Shown here: piece after piece, positions 45,071 through 55,537 of the stretch | Numbering within the stretch: the first letter of the stretch is position 1 | Layout: every line of letters begins with the position of its first letter | DNA from: CAYSDL01 sp964429875 | GTDB taxonomy: Bacteria > Fidelibacterota > Marinisomatia > SCGC-AAA003-L08 > D37C17 | Direction of reading: 5' to 3' | DNA: 64,000 bases | Assembly (NCBI GenBank): GCA_964429875.1 | Contig: CAYSDL010000001.1 | Location: 1-64,000 of the forward strand | Translations under genes and position numbers: made by a program | Notes under the pieces: model-generated | Databases searched by the model: none | What the model was told of the DNA's origin: nothing | The model's input: only the letters and a program-made list of their open reading frames with translations

Positions 45071-47219
45071 TTAAAATAATTCCCATTAAAAGAACAATAT
45101 CTTGAACATTAATTCCACCATCTCCATTCATATCACCTAAACTATTATAAGCAGATTCATCTAGGATTATATTAACTATTATAACAACATCAATTACATT
45201 TATTACTCCATCATAATTAATATCTCCGATCAATGAATTTTCTATTGATATACAAGATCCAATATTAATTACCAATGGAGTTCCTGATTCATCAGTTAAT
45301 GTAACATTATCAATGCATGCTTCACAATCTCCAGTGCCAGAATAAATTAAATTAGTTAATATATGATTTCCTGGTGAAATGCTTGCGCCTGTCATAGAAA
45401 ATCCTAATACAATTCCATATTCTCCAGGTTCTGATGTTGTTACTGTATAACCTTCATTTTCTGCTTCACCTCCAAAAGCAGACACAATATTAATACAATT
45501 TGGGTTGTCTACAATATTAAACTGAAAACCTGCAATTGGAATTTGGTGTTGCACTTCAATTGCAAGTTCATTTGTAGACTCAGCATTTAATTGGAACCCT
45601 ATATTAGCAAGATCACATCCATCATTTTCTGGATTATAATATCCAGATGAACAATCATCACATGTATCATTATCATCATCAGAGCAGATGTATGGATTGT
45701 AATCATTAGAGTCTTCCCAATCAGACGCTCCATCATTATCATCGTCACTATCCCCAGCATCACATAGTCCATCACCATCATAATCTGCACCATCATTACT
45801 TGTATTATATGTTCCAGATGAACAATCATCACATGTATCATTATCATTATCAGAGCATATATATTGGTTGTTATCATTAGAGTCCTGATCATCATCAACT
45901 CCATCTCCATCACTATCAGCTACTCCATCATAAGTTCCATCTAATGTATATACATTTGTATTTTCAGGATCTAACCAATCTTTTAATCTTGAGCTTGAGT
46001 TGCTTCCATTAGACCAGGATTTTGAAATTTTACCATAATAATCTGTCCCATTTCCACATTCGCCAGTACCACCAGAAAGTTGACCTACTATTTGATTATT
46101 ATTATTAAATACTGGAGAGCCAGAAGAACCTCCTTCAGTTCCGCCATCATCCCAGCTAAAACACCAGTGAGTATTATTGCTATACCATCCACATGAATAT
46201 GCAGTATCATTATTATCATAATTAATTTTCTTAGCATTTCCACCAGGGTGATGAATGCCAACAGATATTTGTGGAGATGATGTAGATCTAGACCACCCGG
46301 CAAAATAAGGATCAAAGTAACTTGGAGGGTCATCATCCATTTCTAGTAGAGCAAAATCTGATGAATTCATAGTTCCCCAGGATCTAATATATGAGCCATC
46401 TCTAGAGTAACCATAATTTCCACTAGATCCACTACAAGATGAACTTTGATGTTTAAAATAAAATGTAAAATAATTATGACCACCCAAAGACCCATCATCT
46501 TCAACGCAATGATATGCTGTTAAAACATATGGAGTTAAATCTTGACTAGTATTATTAACTAATGCAGCTGAGCATATATATTGATACATTTCTAGAAAAA
46601 TAACTGAATTAATTTGATTTTCATAAGGATCAGCATCAGAACAAGCTACATTATCTCCACAATCACGATCTCTTCCTTCATAATATCCATGTATATCTCT
46701 GTATGCATGAATTACATCAGAGATTTGTAGTAAATGTTCACCATTATATGAGTTAGGAACAAAATATTCTATAAATATTGAGGATCCTTTAAGTAGTCTG
46801 TGACCAAAAGAACTATCTATATTATTATCTTCATGGTTAATTGGTCCTATGATCATTTCCTGATTGTCATTATAAATAAATAACTTAGAATTTTCACTTA
46901 AATGAAATTCATCAAATAGTAATTTTAGACCTATAGCATCTTCAGATAAGATATGCAATTTCCAAACCTTAAATGTTTGATTATATTCAAACCATTTTCC
47001 TGAATTAGAAGTGTTAAAATTTACATTTATTTTTTCAGCAAATTTTATAGGTCCTGGCTTATCGTTTAATTTATCTTTTAATAATTGATCTTCATTATCA
47101 ATATATGGCATAACAATTAAAGGAATTTTTGAAAAATCTGCATCACTTGTTAATTCAATATCATTTGAAAGAAGATAACAACTTAATAAAATAATAAGTA
47201 TAGTTTGTTTTGATTTCAT
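45063..47219 (-). CDS. Secreted trypsin-like protease with calcium repeats, cohesin-like domain and dockerin-like tail
   Basis: After a signal peptide and prodomain, a chymotrypsin-fold domain carries His237 in LTAYHCVED, Asp288 in SSDFALLEM and Ser366 in GGSSGSPVF, like lysyl endopeptidases. Then come Asp-rich thrombospondin-3-like calcium repeats (DSDGDGVDDDQDSNDN, DYDGDGLCDAGDSDDD) with Cys pairs, a beta-sandwich at about 540-655 (PIAGFQFNI, GIVLGFSMTGASISPG, ACIDNVTLTDESG) resembling cohesins, and the tail GDINYDGVINVIDVVIIVNI and GDMNGDGGINVQDIVLLMGI. A chain with both a cohesin-like and a dockerin-like module could chain together. Confidence 0.9.
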   Translation of the reverse strand: MKSKQTILIILLSCYLLSNDIELTSDADFSKIPLIVMPYIDNEDQLLKDKLNDKPGPIKFAEKINVNFNTSNSGKWFEYNQTFKVWKLHILSEDAIGLKLLFDEFHLSENSKLFIYNDNQEMIIGPINHEDNNIDSSFGHRLLKGSSIFIEYFVPNSYNGEHLLQISDVIHAYRDIHGYYEGRDRDCGDNVACSDADPYENQINSVIFLEMYQYICSAALVNNTSQDLTPYVLTAYHCVEDDGSLGGHNYFTFYFKHQSSSCSGSSGNYGYSRDGSYIRSWGTMNSSDFALLEMDDDPPSYFDPYFAGWSRSTSSPQISVGIHHPGGNAKKINYDNNDTAYSCGWYSNNTHWCFSWDDGGTEGGSSGSPVFNNNNQIVGQLSGGTGECGNGTDYYGKISKSWSNGSNSSSRLKDWLDPENTNVYTLDGTYDGVADSDGDGVDDDQDSNDNNQYICSDNDNDTCDDCSSGTYNTSNDGADYDGDGLCDAGDSDDDNDGASDWEDSNDYNPYICSDDDNDTCDDCSSGYYNPENDGCDLANIGFQLNAESTNELAIEVQHQIPIAGFQFNIVDNPNCINIVSAFGGEAENEGYTVTTSEPGEYGIVLGFSMTGASISPGNHILTNLIYSGTGDCEACIDNVTLTDESGTPLVINIGSCISIENSLIGDINYDGVINVIDVVIIVNIILDESAYNSLGDMNGDGGINVQDIVLLMGIILNG

Positions 47220-47290
47220 TATAATTCTCTTATTTAGTTTCTAGATTGAAATTACAAAAAAGTATAATAATAAATTTGTAATGTATATCA

Positions 47291-50284
47291 CTAATTCTGA
47301 AGTATGATATTTATAATGACAACAACATCTAGAATATCAATATTGCCATCACTATTTACATCAGCTTGAGAATTACTTTCACTTGATAAAATTATATTAA
47401 CTAATATAATGATATCCTGGACATTAATATTTCCATCACTATTAATATCACCCAATATTGAAGATGAATCAGAAAAAGTTGGAGGAAAAATAATATTATC
47501 AACCCATACAGCATCTTGTCCTGCAACTACTCCTTGGTCCTTATTAAATTTCCACATAAAAGTATGCTCCCCAGCTAAAACTGGGAATGAGCTTTGAGAC
47601 CAATCTAATTCTCCAGCCCACTTTGCTTGTTCAATTCCATCAATGTAAAATGCTAGAAAATCATAATAATTGCCTGAGTAAGATCCAACATCTTCACAAG
47701 ATACTTTTTTATGAAATGCAATATTTCCATTTTCAACTGTTTCCATAGTTAGCGAGATTTCAGAGGTCATATTATTATCGATTAACCCTGATTTTGCACT
47801 ATATGCACCATTATATGCATTAAATATATCAATTGACCAATTTTCGTTGCCAGAAAATTGCCATCCTAAGCTTGCTAGATCACCAGATTCAAAGGATTCT
47901 ACTAAGTTTTCAACTGTAAAATCTAAATTATTTGTATATGTATTGCTTTCTGTATCTATCTCAAGAGATAAAGTAAAAGAATGACCATATGGAGCATTGG
48001 AGTTCACAGTAAAACTTAAATTTATAGATTGAGATTCTCCAGAAGCTAAACTATTAATTACATCATACCCGTCAGTAATAGAAATGTAAGGACTTCCTGA
48101 ACCTGATGTTAAATTTGTAGTAATTTCAGATGCGTTTTCAGAACCGACATTCTCAATTGTGATAGTAATATTTACTTCTTCACCAATTGAGATAATATCA
48201 TCAATGCCATCATTTACAGTAATATTATTAACGGTAACATACGGTCCATCAGGGGCACTCAAAATAATAGTTCCAGTATATGGTTGTAAGTTTTGACCAG
48301 TAACAACTATAGAAATTTCTCCTGGATCATTAGTATTAATTAAATCTATGTTTGCTGTTCCAAATGGATTAACTAATCCAGAACCAATTAATTGACCATC
48401 TTTAGTTAAACCTATGTATGAATAAGGTTCTGCATTTATAGTAATTTGAGTTTCTCCTGGACTTAAAAATACTGGATGTTCAATAATATTAGGGTTAGGG
48501 ATTCCTAGATATGTTGATAGAGATGGATCCCCCATTAAATGATAAATTTCCCAATAGTAATCATCCATCCCATTAGCTTGCTCAACTGCCAAATTTCCAA
48601 CTATTATTACTGCACTATTTACAATAGCCCAATTATCCTCATTGTTTTCATGAAACATACCATCATAAGCTCCTTCTCCAGTATTATTATAAGAAGGATT
48701 TGAGCTTATACTTCCTGATCCTACGCCCCACCAAAAATCTTCATTCCAATAAGTCACATCTGATCCTCCAATATATCCAATTGCTCCACCATTATTTTTT
48801 CTAAGAAGGGCTTCTCCAAAGCATTCTCCTGTATCAAAGGCATTAGTTAAGCAGCAATTCCCAACCATAGTTGGGTATTTATTGGAATTTGTCATATTAT
48901 TTACATTTGAATTTGTGAATGATGGATCAGCCCATCCTTGTTCATATCCATGAGCAGTATAATTAATAAATGCTGCTCCTTGGTTTGCAAGATTTAAAAT
49001 TTGAGATCCAGAACTTCCAGAAGCAGGATATAAAAATGTATTAGAATCAATATTGTGATTTGAATTGAAATAATAATTGTTACCATAATTAATTTGTCCA
49101 TTACCATAAGTTGGAGCATAGTTAGAATCTACTCCAGAAATTAATATAACATCTTCTAAAAAAGATGGATCTGGCATGGTGTATTGCTCATATTCTAATG
49201 TTTTATCAATTTGAGTTTGCAAATGTGAGGGAGTTTGAGCAGAAAAGCGCCCACAAAGGACTTCTGGCATATCACTTCCTGAAAAATTGCAATAATCGAG
49301 ATCAGATACATGTCCTCCACTTGTATAAGAAACTGGAAGTTGTTGAGTATCTCCTACCAATAGAACAAAAGAAGCTGGTGACATTCCTGCTGGCGGATTG
49401 ACATACTGCTCCTGAATAAAAGCTCTAATGGATGAAGCTGATGAGCCTATTTCATTAGTATAAGCCGTAATTACATTAAATCCTTTTTGTGTTTTCCAAT
49501 TGATAAACTCATCTAAATAGCCATTGAATGCTTGGTTGGCTACAATTACATAAGTTACTGGATCAATAATAAAATCATCTTCTCTTGTAGAGTAAGGAGA
49601 TTCATAATTAATTAAGGAATTTTCATAAATTGCTTCAAAATAAGGAGAAAAATAATTTTCTTTTATCAATTTTGTTTCTGTAAGATTTGCATTATCAAAG
49701 TATATTTTAAATTGAACATTATTATGTATAATTAGTTTGTTTGACACAGGATTATATTCAAAAGGACTAAACATTATATTACCGATTCTCACTTCCCTTA
49801 ATGTTCCCTTATCTAAAACATTAATAATTTCTTCTTTTATATATTTATTTTCAGAGTAAACATCTTTATCATAAACAAATTCTAGTTTACTTAAATCTGC
49901 ACTTTTAGATACTGGGTTTTGAACAGGCAATAATTTCGCATTATTATTAAATGAGTTAAGGTCAACTTCTACTAACTCATCATGAATTATTTCTATTCTT
50001 ATTGTTGCTTCTCTTGGAATTTCAATTAATTGATTTAATTTTGGGAGTTCTGGTGATCCAATTATTGTTGATGGATATAAATTTTCATAATTAATTTTCA
50101 AGAATGTTTTATTATTTAAAATTGTTTCTGCAATCTCAAAATTTCCTAACTTAATTTCAACATTCATTTCTAAAGGAGATAATTGCTCATACTTAGCATA
50201 ATGATCATTCCCTGTTTCAACAATATTATTTGAAAATAAAAAAGAAGTAATAAATAATAATAATATATTTTTTGAATTTTTCAT
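47291..50284 (-). CDS. Secreted gingipain-like (C25) cysteine protease with dockerin-like tail
   Basis: Signal peptide, a long propeptide (to about residue 230) and a C25 catalytic domain: His445 in FINYTAHGYEQGW and Cys477-Cys478 in VGNCCLTNAFDTG. The 33-residue gap from His445 to Cys478 equals that of gingipain R. Immunoglobulin-like domains follow (about 600-800), then a lectin/MAM-like region (LGWQFSGNENWSIDIFNAY) and the tail GDINSDGNINVQDIIILVNI and DVNSDGNIDILDVVVIINII. Gingipains of Bacteroidetes use a type IX sorting domain; here the dockerin-like tail takes that place. Confidence 0.92.
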   Translation of the reverse strand: MKNSKNILLLFITSFLFSNNIVETGNDHYAKYEQLSPLEMNVEIKLGNFEIAETILNNKTFLKINYENLYPSTIIGSPELPKLNQLIEIPREATIRIEIIHDELVEVDLNSFNNNAKLLPVQNPVSKSADLSKLEFVYDKDVYSENKYIKEEIINVLDKGTLREVRIGNIMFSPFEYNPVSNKLIIHNNVQFKIYFDNANLTETKLIKENYFSPYFEAIYENSLINYESPYSTREDDFIIDPVTYVIVANQAFNGYLDEFINWKTQKGFNVITAYTNEIGSSASSIRAFIQEQYVNPPAGMSPASFVLLVGDTQQLPVSYTSGGHVSDLDYCNFSGSDMPEVLCGRFSAQTPSHLQTQIDKTLEYEQYTMPDPSFLEDVILISGVDSNYAPTYGNGQINYGNNYYFNSNHNIDSNTFLYPASGSSGSQILNLANQGAAFINYTAHGYEQGWADPSFTNSNVNNMTNSNKYPTMVGNCCLTNAFDTGECFGEALLRKNNGGAIGYIGGSDVTYWNEDFWWGVGSGSISSNPSYNNTGEGAYDGMFHENNEDNWAIVNSAVIIVGNLAVEQANGMDDYYWEIYHLMGDPSLSTYLGIPNPNIIEHPVFLSPGETQITINAEPYSYIGLTKDGQLIGSGLVNPFGTANIDLINTNDPGEISIVVTGQNLQPYTGTIILSAPDGPYVTVNNITVNDGIDDIISIGEEVNITITIENVGSENASEITTNLTSGSGSPYISITDGYDVINSLASGESQSINLSFTVNSNAPYGHSFTLSLEIDTESNTYTNNLDFTVENLVESFESGDLASLGWQFSGNENWSIDIFNAYNGAYSAKSGLIDNNMTSEISLTMETVENGNIAFHKKVSCEDVGSYSGNYYDFLAFYIDGIEQAKWAGELDWSQSSFPVLAGEHTFMWKFNKDQGVVAGQDAVWVDNIIFPPTFSDSSSILGDINSDGNINVQDIIILVNIILSSESNSQADVNSDGNIDILDVVVIINIILQN

Positions 50285-50446
50285 TGTATTTACCTTTCTT
50301 TGATAACCTTGATTGAAGAAATTATAGAAATAATATTATAAAACATATGCATTTATATTTACAAAATGTAACATCATTATCTTTAAAATATAAAATATAA
50401 ATTATCTCATATATTACGTAATTTATTATATACATGTATTATACAT

Positions 50447-53400
50447 ATGATGGCGAATCATTTAGTAAATAAATTAATTATTAAACTCATTTTTTCTATT
50501 TGTAGATTCAGCAAATATAAATTTGTAATATTTTATTTATTATTTTCCTTCTTAATCCCTAATAAAATTAATTTTTCAGCTAACAGTCTAGAAACGATTA
50601 TTGAAGATGATATAGAAAAACAAATTTTTAAAGATAATGTGGTAATAAATAAAAATAATATGCAATTATTCACTGATAAGGCGATTTATTATCCAGATAA
50701 AAATGAAGTACTATTAATTAATAATGTAAAAATGTATGATACTAATGATTCATTATTTTGTGATTCATTGATATTGTATGATGAAGAACAAAAAAGTTTT
50801 GAAGCAATGAAAAATGTTAATTTTTATAAACAAACCAACAAAATTAAATGTGAAAAATTAATTTATGAAACTTTGCCCGATACATCTAAAAAAATAATTC
50901 AAATTTTTGATAATGGTAAAATAATTGATTCATTGAGAGTAGTAAAGGGAGATAGTATATACATTCATTATAAAGATTCATCGCTTGATCACATTAATAT
51001 ATTATCAAATGGTGAAATAATTAATTATAGATATGCAAAAATAAATAAAAATAAAAGATCCCAATTAATAGAAGATTATATATCTAGCAAATATATATAT
51101 ATGGACTTTTATAACTCTAGTGTTAAAAATATATATTTAAAAGGAATGTCTACAACAAAACTCAATGTTGTTCAAGATACATTGATACAAGGATTAAATA
51201 AAGCCACAGGAGATTCCATATCAATAAACATGAATAATAATATTATTGATAGATTGCAAATTATTGGGGGAGCTGAAGGAACTTTTATTCCAGAAAAAAA
51301 TAACTCTAAAATTGATTCTACAATTGTATATAAAGCAGAATACATAGATTATTTAGTAAATGAAGAAGTTAGCTATTTAATTAATGATGCTTATGTTAAC
51401 TATGATTTTACTGAGCTTAATTCTGGAAAAATTTATGTTGATTGGAATAACAATTTTTTAGAAGCAACAATACAAGACTCAATTTTTCCATCTATTAATG
51501 GTTTTGGAGAAAATCCTACATTTGGAGATAAGATGATTTTTAATCTTGTAACAAAAAGAGGAAAAATTTTTAAAGGAAAAACTAAATATAATGAGGGGAA
51601 TTATCTTGGAGAAAATATTATACGCGATAAAGATGAAGTATTATATGTTAGTGATAGTCAATTTAGTACATGTGATTTAGATGACCCTCATTATTTTTTT
51701 CATAGTGACTACATGAAAATGATCCCAGAAGATAGAATTATAGCAAAGCCAGTCCTTTTTTACATACAGGAATTACCAATATTTTATTTACCATTTGCTG
51801 TTTTTCCTAATAAAAATGGAAATCGAATAAGTGGGTGGATTATGCCCTCTTTTGGTCATAGAAATACCTCAGGTACTTACTTAGATGATTTAGGATATTA
51901 TTATGTTCCTAATGATTATTCCGATTATAGAATGTTAGTAGATATACAAGATAAAAAAGGTATTATCACAAATCAATTGTTAAGATATAAACGCAAATCT
52001 GGGAAATATTGGTATAACTATTATTTAGATGGTTCTTTTGAATATGAAAAAAAATATTATTTATCTGATGAAGACAATGACATTACAAATTTATTTAATG
52101 AAGATACTCGCATATATGAAAATGTTAAATGGAGGCATAAGCAGTCATTTGATCCAACACAAGATTTAATAATTAATTACAAATATAAATCAACACTAGA
52201 TCCTCAAGAATCTAATTTTAATGAAAGATTAGACCAAAATCAATTAACTACTCTATCTTACCAGAAAAGATGGGAAAGAAATTCTTTAAATATTGGTTTT
52301 GAAAAGTATGAAGAGCTTTACATCCCATTGCCCTCTGGGTACGACCAAATTAATGTATATAAGTGGCTAACTGGTCCAAGACTTTCATTTTCTATGCCAC
52401 AAAGAAAATTATTTGGTAATGGAGATAGCTGGTATAATAAAATTTATATTAATTATGGAGTATCATACAATAATGGGAAAGAAACTTTTACTAAGAATTC
52501 TTGTCTTGATATTAATAATGATAATATTTGTGATCCATGTCTAGAATTTGATGATGAAGGAACTTGTCTGGATTATGGCGAATGTAATGAATTTGATGAT
52601 AACGGGAATTGTACTCAATATATATGGTCCTCTGAAGATAGCGAAGATATTAGTAGTGGCGGTGCAAAAAACAATATACAATTATCTTCTACTAACTCTA
52701 TTGGATTTATTACTATTTCTCCACGTTTAAATATAATAGAAGATTGGGTTTTCCAATATAGAGATTATAATTTAGATGGAGAATTTATACAAGAAGATGG
52801 TTTTAATAGAAGGTTAACATGGAACTCTTCATTAATTTTAAATACAAAATTGTATGGTATCCTCCCAGTAAATTTAGGGGGAATAAATTCTATAAGACAT
52901 AAAATCACCCCAGCAATTACCTTTAATTATATCCCTGATTTAAAAACAGGTTCAGATCAAATTGTTAATGATTATGATATATTAAATGGAACTTCTGCTT
53001 CAAGTTTATCAAATGGCAGTCAAAATATTCGTTTTTCTATTGATAATAACTTTCAAATGAAAATTAAAGATCAATATGGTGAAATAAATAAAATTGATTT
53101 TTTAAATTATTATCTTACCTTTAATTATGGTGGATATAATGGAGAAGAAAATAAATTTTCATTAATTGATTCAAAGATAAGTTTTAAAAAACCGAATGGA
53201 ACAGAATTATTATATGTCCATATGCAGCATGATATGTATAATGAAAATGATCAATTATTGATTAAAGAAAATAAGCTACCTAGATTAAGTTCATTAACAG
53301 CTCAAATGTCATCATTTTTTAGAATTAATGGAAGAAGTTTTGATAATAATTCAATATTAGTTGAACAGCCTGTAGATGAGTCAGATACACTTGATTTTTC

Positions 53401-53797
53401 TAAATATAATTCAATTTTATATATGGATGAGCAAAAACCAAATATTAGTTCTAATGAATTATGGAGGTCTGATTTAAGTTTTTCAATTCAAGGTAATTAT
53501 GATGTGGAAGAAGAAAAATGGGATTTTAATTATTTTAATTTAGATACTAGAACAACTTTACATTTAACAAAAAAATGGTTACTTACATATGCTGTAGGTG
53601 TTAATTTAATGGATATGAAAATCAAATCACAAAGCTTTAAATTCTATAGAGATTTACATTGTTGGGAATTTATGTTCACATGGTGGCCCGATGGTTTTGG
53701 AAAAGGATTTCAACTAAGTATTAATATTAAACATCCAGATTTACAAGATATAAGGCTAAGATCATCTTCACCAAATAGAAAATTTATGACAAATTAA
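50447..53797 (+). CDS. lptD: LPS-assembly protein LptD (OstA)
   Basis: LptD inserts LPS into the outer leaflet of the outer membrane. After an N-terminal signal anchor come OstA-type repeats (KQIFKDNVVINKNNMQLFTDKAIYY and later NNVKMYDTNDSLFCDSLILY, in parts; about 50-400) and a large barrel with LPIFYLPFAVFPNKNGNRISGWIMPSFG in parts, HKITPAITFNYIPDL and FNYFNLDTRTTLHLTKKW. 1116 residues is longer than E. coli LptD but usual for Bacteroidetes-like relatives. A 44-residue insert (about 684-727) holds six Cys in acidic surroundings, CLDINNDNICDPC and DYGECNEFDDNGNC. Confidence 0.88.
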   Translation: MMANHLVNKLIIKLIFSICRFSKYKFVIFYLLFSFLIPNKINFSANSLETIIEDDIEKQIFKDNVVINKNNMQLFTDKAIYYPDKNEVLLINNVKMYDTNDSLFCDSLILYDEEQKSFEAMKNVNFYKQTNKIKCEKLIYETLPDTSKKIIQIFDNGKIIDSLRVVKGDSIYIHYKDSSLDHINILSNGEIINYRYAKINKNKRSQLIEDYISSKYIYMDFYNSSVKNIYLKGMSTTKLNVVQDTLIQGLNKATGDSISINMNNNIIDRLQIIGGAEGTFIPEKNNSKIDSTIVYKAEYIDYLVNEEVSYLINDAYVNYDFTELNSGKIYVDWNNNFLEATIQDSIFPSINGFGENPTFGDKMIFNLVTKRGKIFKGKTKYNEGNYLGENIIRDKDEVLYVSDSQFSTCDLDDPHYFFHSDYMKMIPEDRIIAKPVLFYIQELPIFYLPFAVFPNKNGNRISGWIMPSFGHRNTSGTYLDDLGYYYVPNDYSDYRMLVDIQDKKGIITNQLLRYKRKSGKYWYNYYLDGSFEYEKKYYLSDEDNDITNLFNEDTRIYENVKWRHKQSFDPTQDLIINYKYKSTLDPQESNFNERLDQNQLTTLSYQKRWERNSLNIGFEKYEELYIPLPSGYDQINVYKWLTGPRLSFSMPQRKLFGNGDSWYNKIYINYGVSYNNGKETFTKNSCLDINNDNICDPCLEFDDEGTCLDYGECNEFDDNGNCTQYIWSSEDSEDISSGGAKNNIQLSSTNSIGFITISPRLNIIEDWVFQYRDYNLDGEFIQEDGFNRRLTWNSSLILNTKLYGILPVNLGGINSIRHKITPAITFNYIPDLKTGSDQIVNDYDILNGTSASSLSNGSQNIRFSIDNNFQMKIKDQYGEINKIDFLNYYLTFNYGGYNGEENKFSLIDSKISFKKPNGTELLYVHMQHDMYNENDQLLIKENKLPRLSSLTAQMSSFFRINGRSFDNNSILVEQPVDESDTLDFSKYNSILYMDEQKPNISSNELWRSDLSFSIQGNYDVEEEKWDFNYFNLDTRTTLHLTKKWLLTYAVGVNLMDMKIKSQSFKFYRDLHCWEFMFTWWPDGFGKGFQLSINIKHPDLQDIRLRSSSPNRKFMTN

Positions 53798-53799
53798 AT

Positions 53800-54279
53800 A
53801 TGAAGTTAACAGATACTTTAACAGAAAAAACAATTATCTTACCATTAGAGGCCTCTAATAAAACAGCATCTATAAAAGAATTACTTAATTGTTTATTAAA
53901 TGAGGAATATTTAACTGCAACAACTAAATTATTTTCTTTAATAGATGAACATGACAAATCATTGAACTCAGCAATTGGAAGAGGAACAGCCATTCATTAT
54001 TCAAGTTCAATAGAAATAGATAATCCAGTTTCAGTTTTTGGAATATCTAAACAGGGCATTAATTATGATTCCCCAGATTGCCAAAAAGTACATTTTATTT
54101 TTTTGATCTTAGATTCAATAAACAATCCTATTGAACATAGAAAACTAATTACACGTTTTCAGCATTTTATTAATGAGGTTGATATAAAAACAAAAATTTT
54201 ATCTGGAGATACCACTTCTGATATAATGAAAATTATTTTAAATTGGGAAGAGGAATATTTATTTAATGAAAAAATTTAA
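53800..54279 (+). CDS. PTS IIA (PtsN-like) domain protein
   Basis: The fold follows the fructose/nitrogen EIIA domain: AIGRGTAIHYSSSIEIDNPVSVFGISKQGINYD is read in parts, with QKVHFIFLILDSINNPIEHRKLITRF after it. In canonical proteins the phosphorylated His comes in GxGVAxPH; here the sequence is GRGTAIHY, so Pro is replaced by His and the usual His position by Tyr. Phosphorylation is therefore uncertain. Genes between lptD and hisS with this domain are usually regulatory (PtsN). Length (159) is normal. Confidence 0.8.
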   Translation: MKLTDTLTEKTIILPLEASNKTASIKELLNCLLNEEYLTATTKLFSLIDEHDKSLNSAIGRGTAIHYSSSIEIDNPVSVFGISKQGINYDSPDCQKVHFIFLILDSINNPIEHRKLITRFQHFINEVDIKTKILSGDTTSDIMKIILNWEEEYLFNEKI

Positions 54280-54282
54280 AGT

Positions 54283-55527
54283 ATGATTAATAATATAAAA
54301 GGAACTAAAGATATACTCCCTAACGAAACTCCTATTTGGCAATATGTTGAAAATAAAATACATGTTTTTTTCAAACAATTTGGATATTCAGAAATAAGAA
54401 CACCTAAATTTGAAGATACTGCATTATTTCATAGATCTATTGGTGAAGACACAGATATTGTTACCAAAGAGATGTATAGTTGGGTTGATCAAGGTGGAAA
54501 TAATTTAACATTAAAACCAGAAGTAACAGTATCGGTGGTTAGGTCACTTATTCAGCATAAACTTAATTACACTAATAAAATTAATAGATTATATTACATA
54601 GATTCACTATTTAGAAGAGAGAGACCTCAAAAAGGTAGATTCAGACAATTTGAACAATTTGGTATAGAGGCTATAGGATCAGATCAACCAGAACAAGATG
54701 TAGAAGTTATTTCTATGGCTTATTATTTCTATGATAGCATAGGAGTTAAAAATTTAAAATTAAAGATTAATAGCATTGGGTCTCAAGAAACTAGAAACGA
54801 ATATAAGAAAGCACTTCAAGAATTTTTATTAGATTCTAAAAAAGATTTATCTGAAGTTAGTCAAAAAAGACTCATTACTAATCCAATGAGAATTTTAGAT
54901 ACTAAAATTGATTTTGAGAAAGAAATCATTAAAAATGCTCCAAAAATCATTGATTTTTTAAATCCAGAAGACAAAAAACATTTTGATACTATATTAAATT
55001 GTTTAGATAAATTAAATATCAAATATGAAATTGATCACTTGTTAGTTAGAGGTTTAGACTATTACTCAAGGACAGTTTTTGAAATTCAATCTGATTTGCT
55101 AGGATCTCAATCAGCATTATGCGGAGGTGGACGTTATGATTATTTAGTCGAAGAATTAGGAGGAAAACCAACCTCAGCAATAGGTTTTGCAGCGGGCATT
55201 GAGAGATTAATAATTATTTTAAATGAAACTTCTAATATTCCCTATAGTTATCCGGATGTATATATTGTTTCACTAGGATCTAAAGCAATTGAATATTCTG
55301 CAAAATTAGCTCAAGATCTTCGTTTTAATAATAATTTAATTGTAGTGACTGATACTCTTAAACAAAGTTTAAAATCACAAATGAAAGAAGCAAACAAATT
55401 GAAAGCTAAGCATACAATTATAATTGGTAAAAAAGAATTAGATAATAAAAAAATAATTATAAAAAATATGGAATCAGGGAATCAAGATGAAATAGATTTT
55501 GAAAAAGTAAGATTGTATTTTAAGTAA
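54283..55527 (+). CDS. hisS: Histidyl-tRNA synthetase
   Basis: Class II synthetase: motif 1 region GTKDILPNETPIWQYVE, motif 2 LFRRERPQKGRFRQFEQFGIEAIG in parts, the histidine loops VRGLDYYSRTVFE and GGGRYDYLVEELGG, motif 3 AIGFAAGIERLI, and an anticodon-binding domain (about 320-414). Length (414) is normal. Confidence 0.97.
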   Translation: MINNIKGTKDILPNETPIWQYVENKIHVFFKQFGYSEIRTPKFEDTALFHRSIGEDTDIVTKEMYSWVDQGGNNLTLKPEVTVSVVRSLIQHKLNYTNKINRLYYIDSLFRRERPQKGRFRQFEQFGIEAIGSDQPEQDVEVISMAYYFYDSIGVKNLKLKINSIGSQETRNEYKKALQEFLLDSKKDLSEVSQKRLITNPMRILDTKIDFEKEIIKNAPKIIDFLNPEDKKHFDTILNCLDKLNIKYEIDHLLVRGLDYYSRTVFEIQSDLLGSQSALCGGGRYDYLVEELGGKPTSAIGFAAGIERLIIILNETSNIPYSYPDVYIVSLGSKAIEYSAKLAQDLRFNNNLIVVTDTLKQSLKSQMKEANKLKAKHTIIIGKKELDNKKIIIKNMESGNQDEIDFEKVRLYFK

Positions 55528-55537
55528 ATAAGATCGA

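Noticed and set aside
45599..46336. Met/Ile-rich open frames on the minus strand as extra genes
   Set aside because: They are off-frame shadows of the Asp/Gly/Asn-rich calcium repeats and protease domain of the trypsin-like gene.
43022..50284. DNA-level repeats or a transposable element in the dockerin tails
   Set aside because: The similarity is in short protein motifs with differing codons; there are no terminal inverted repeats or transposase genes.
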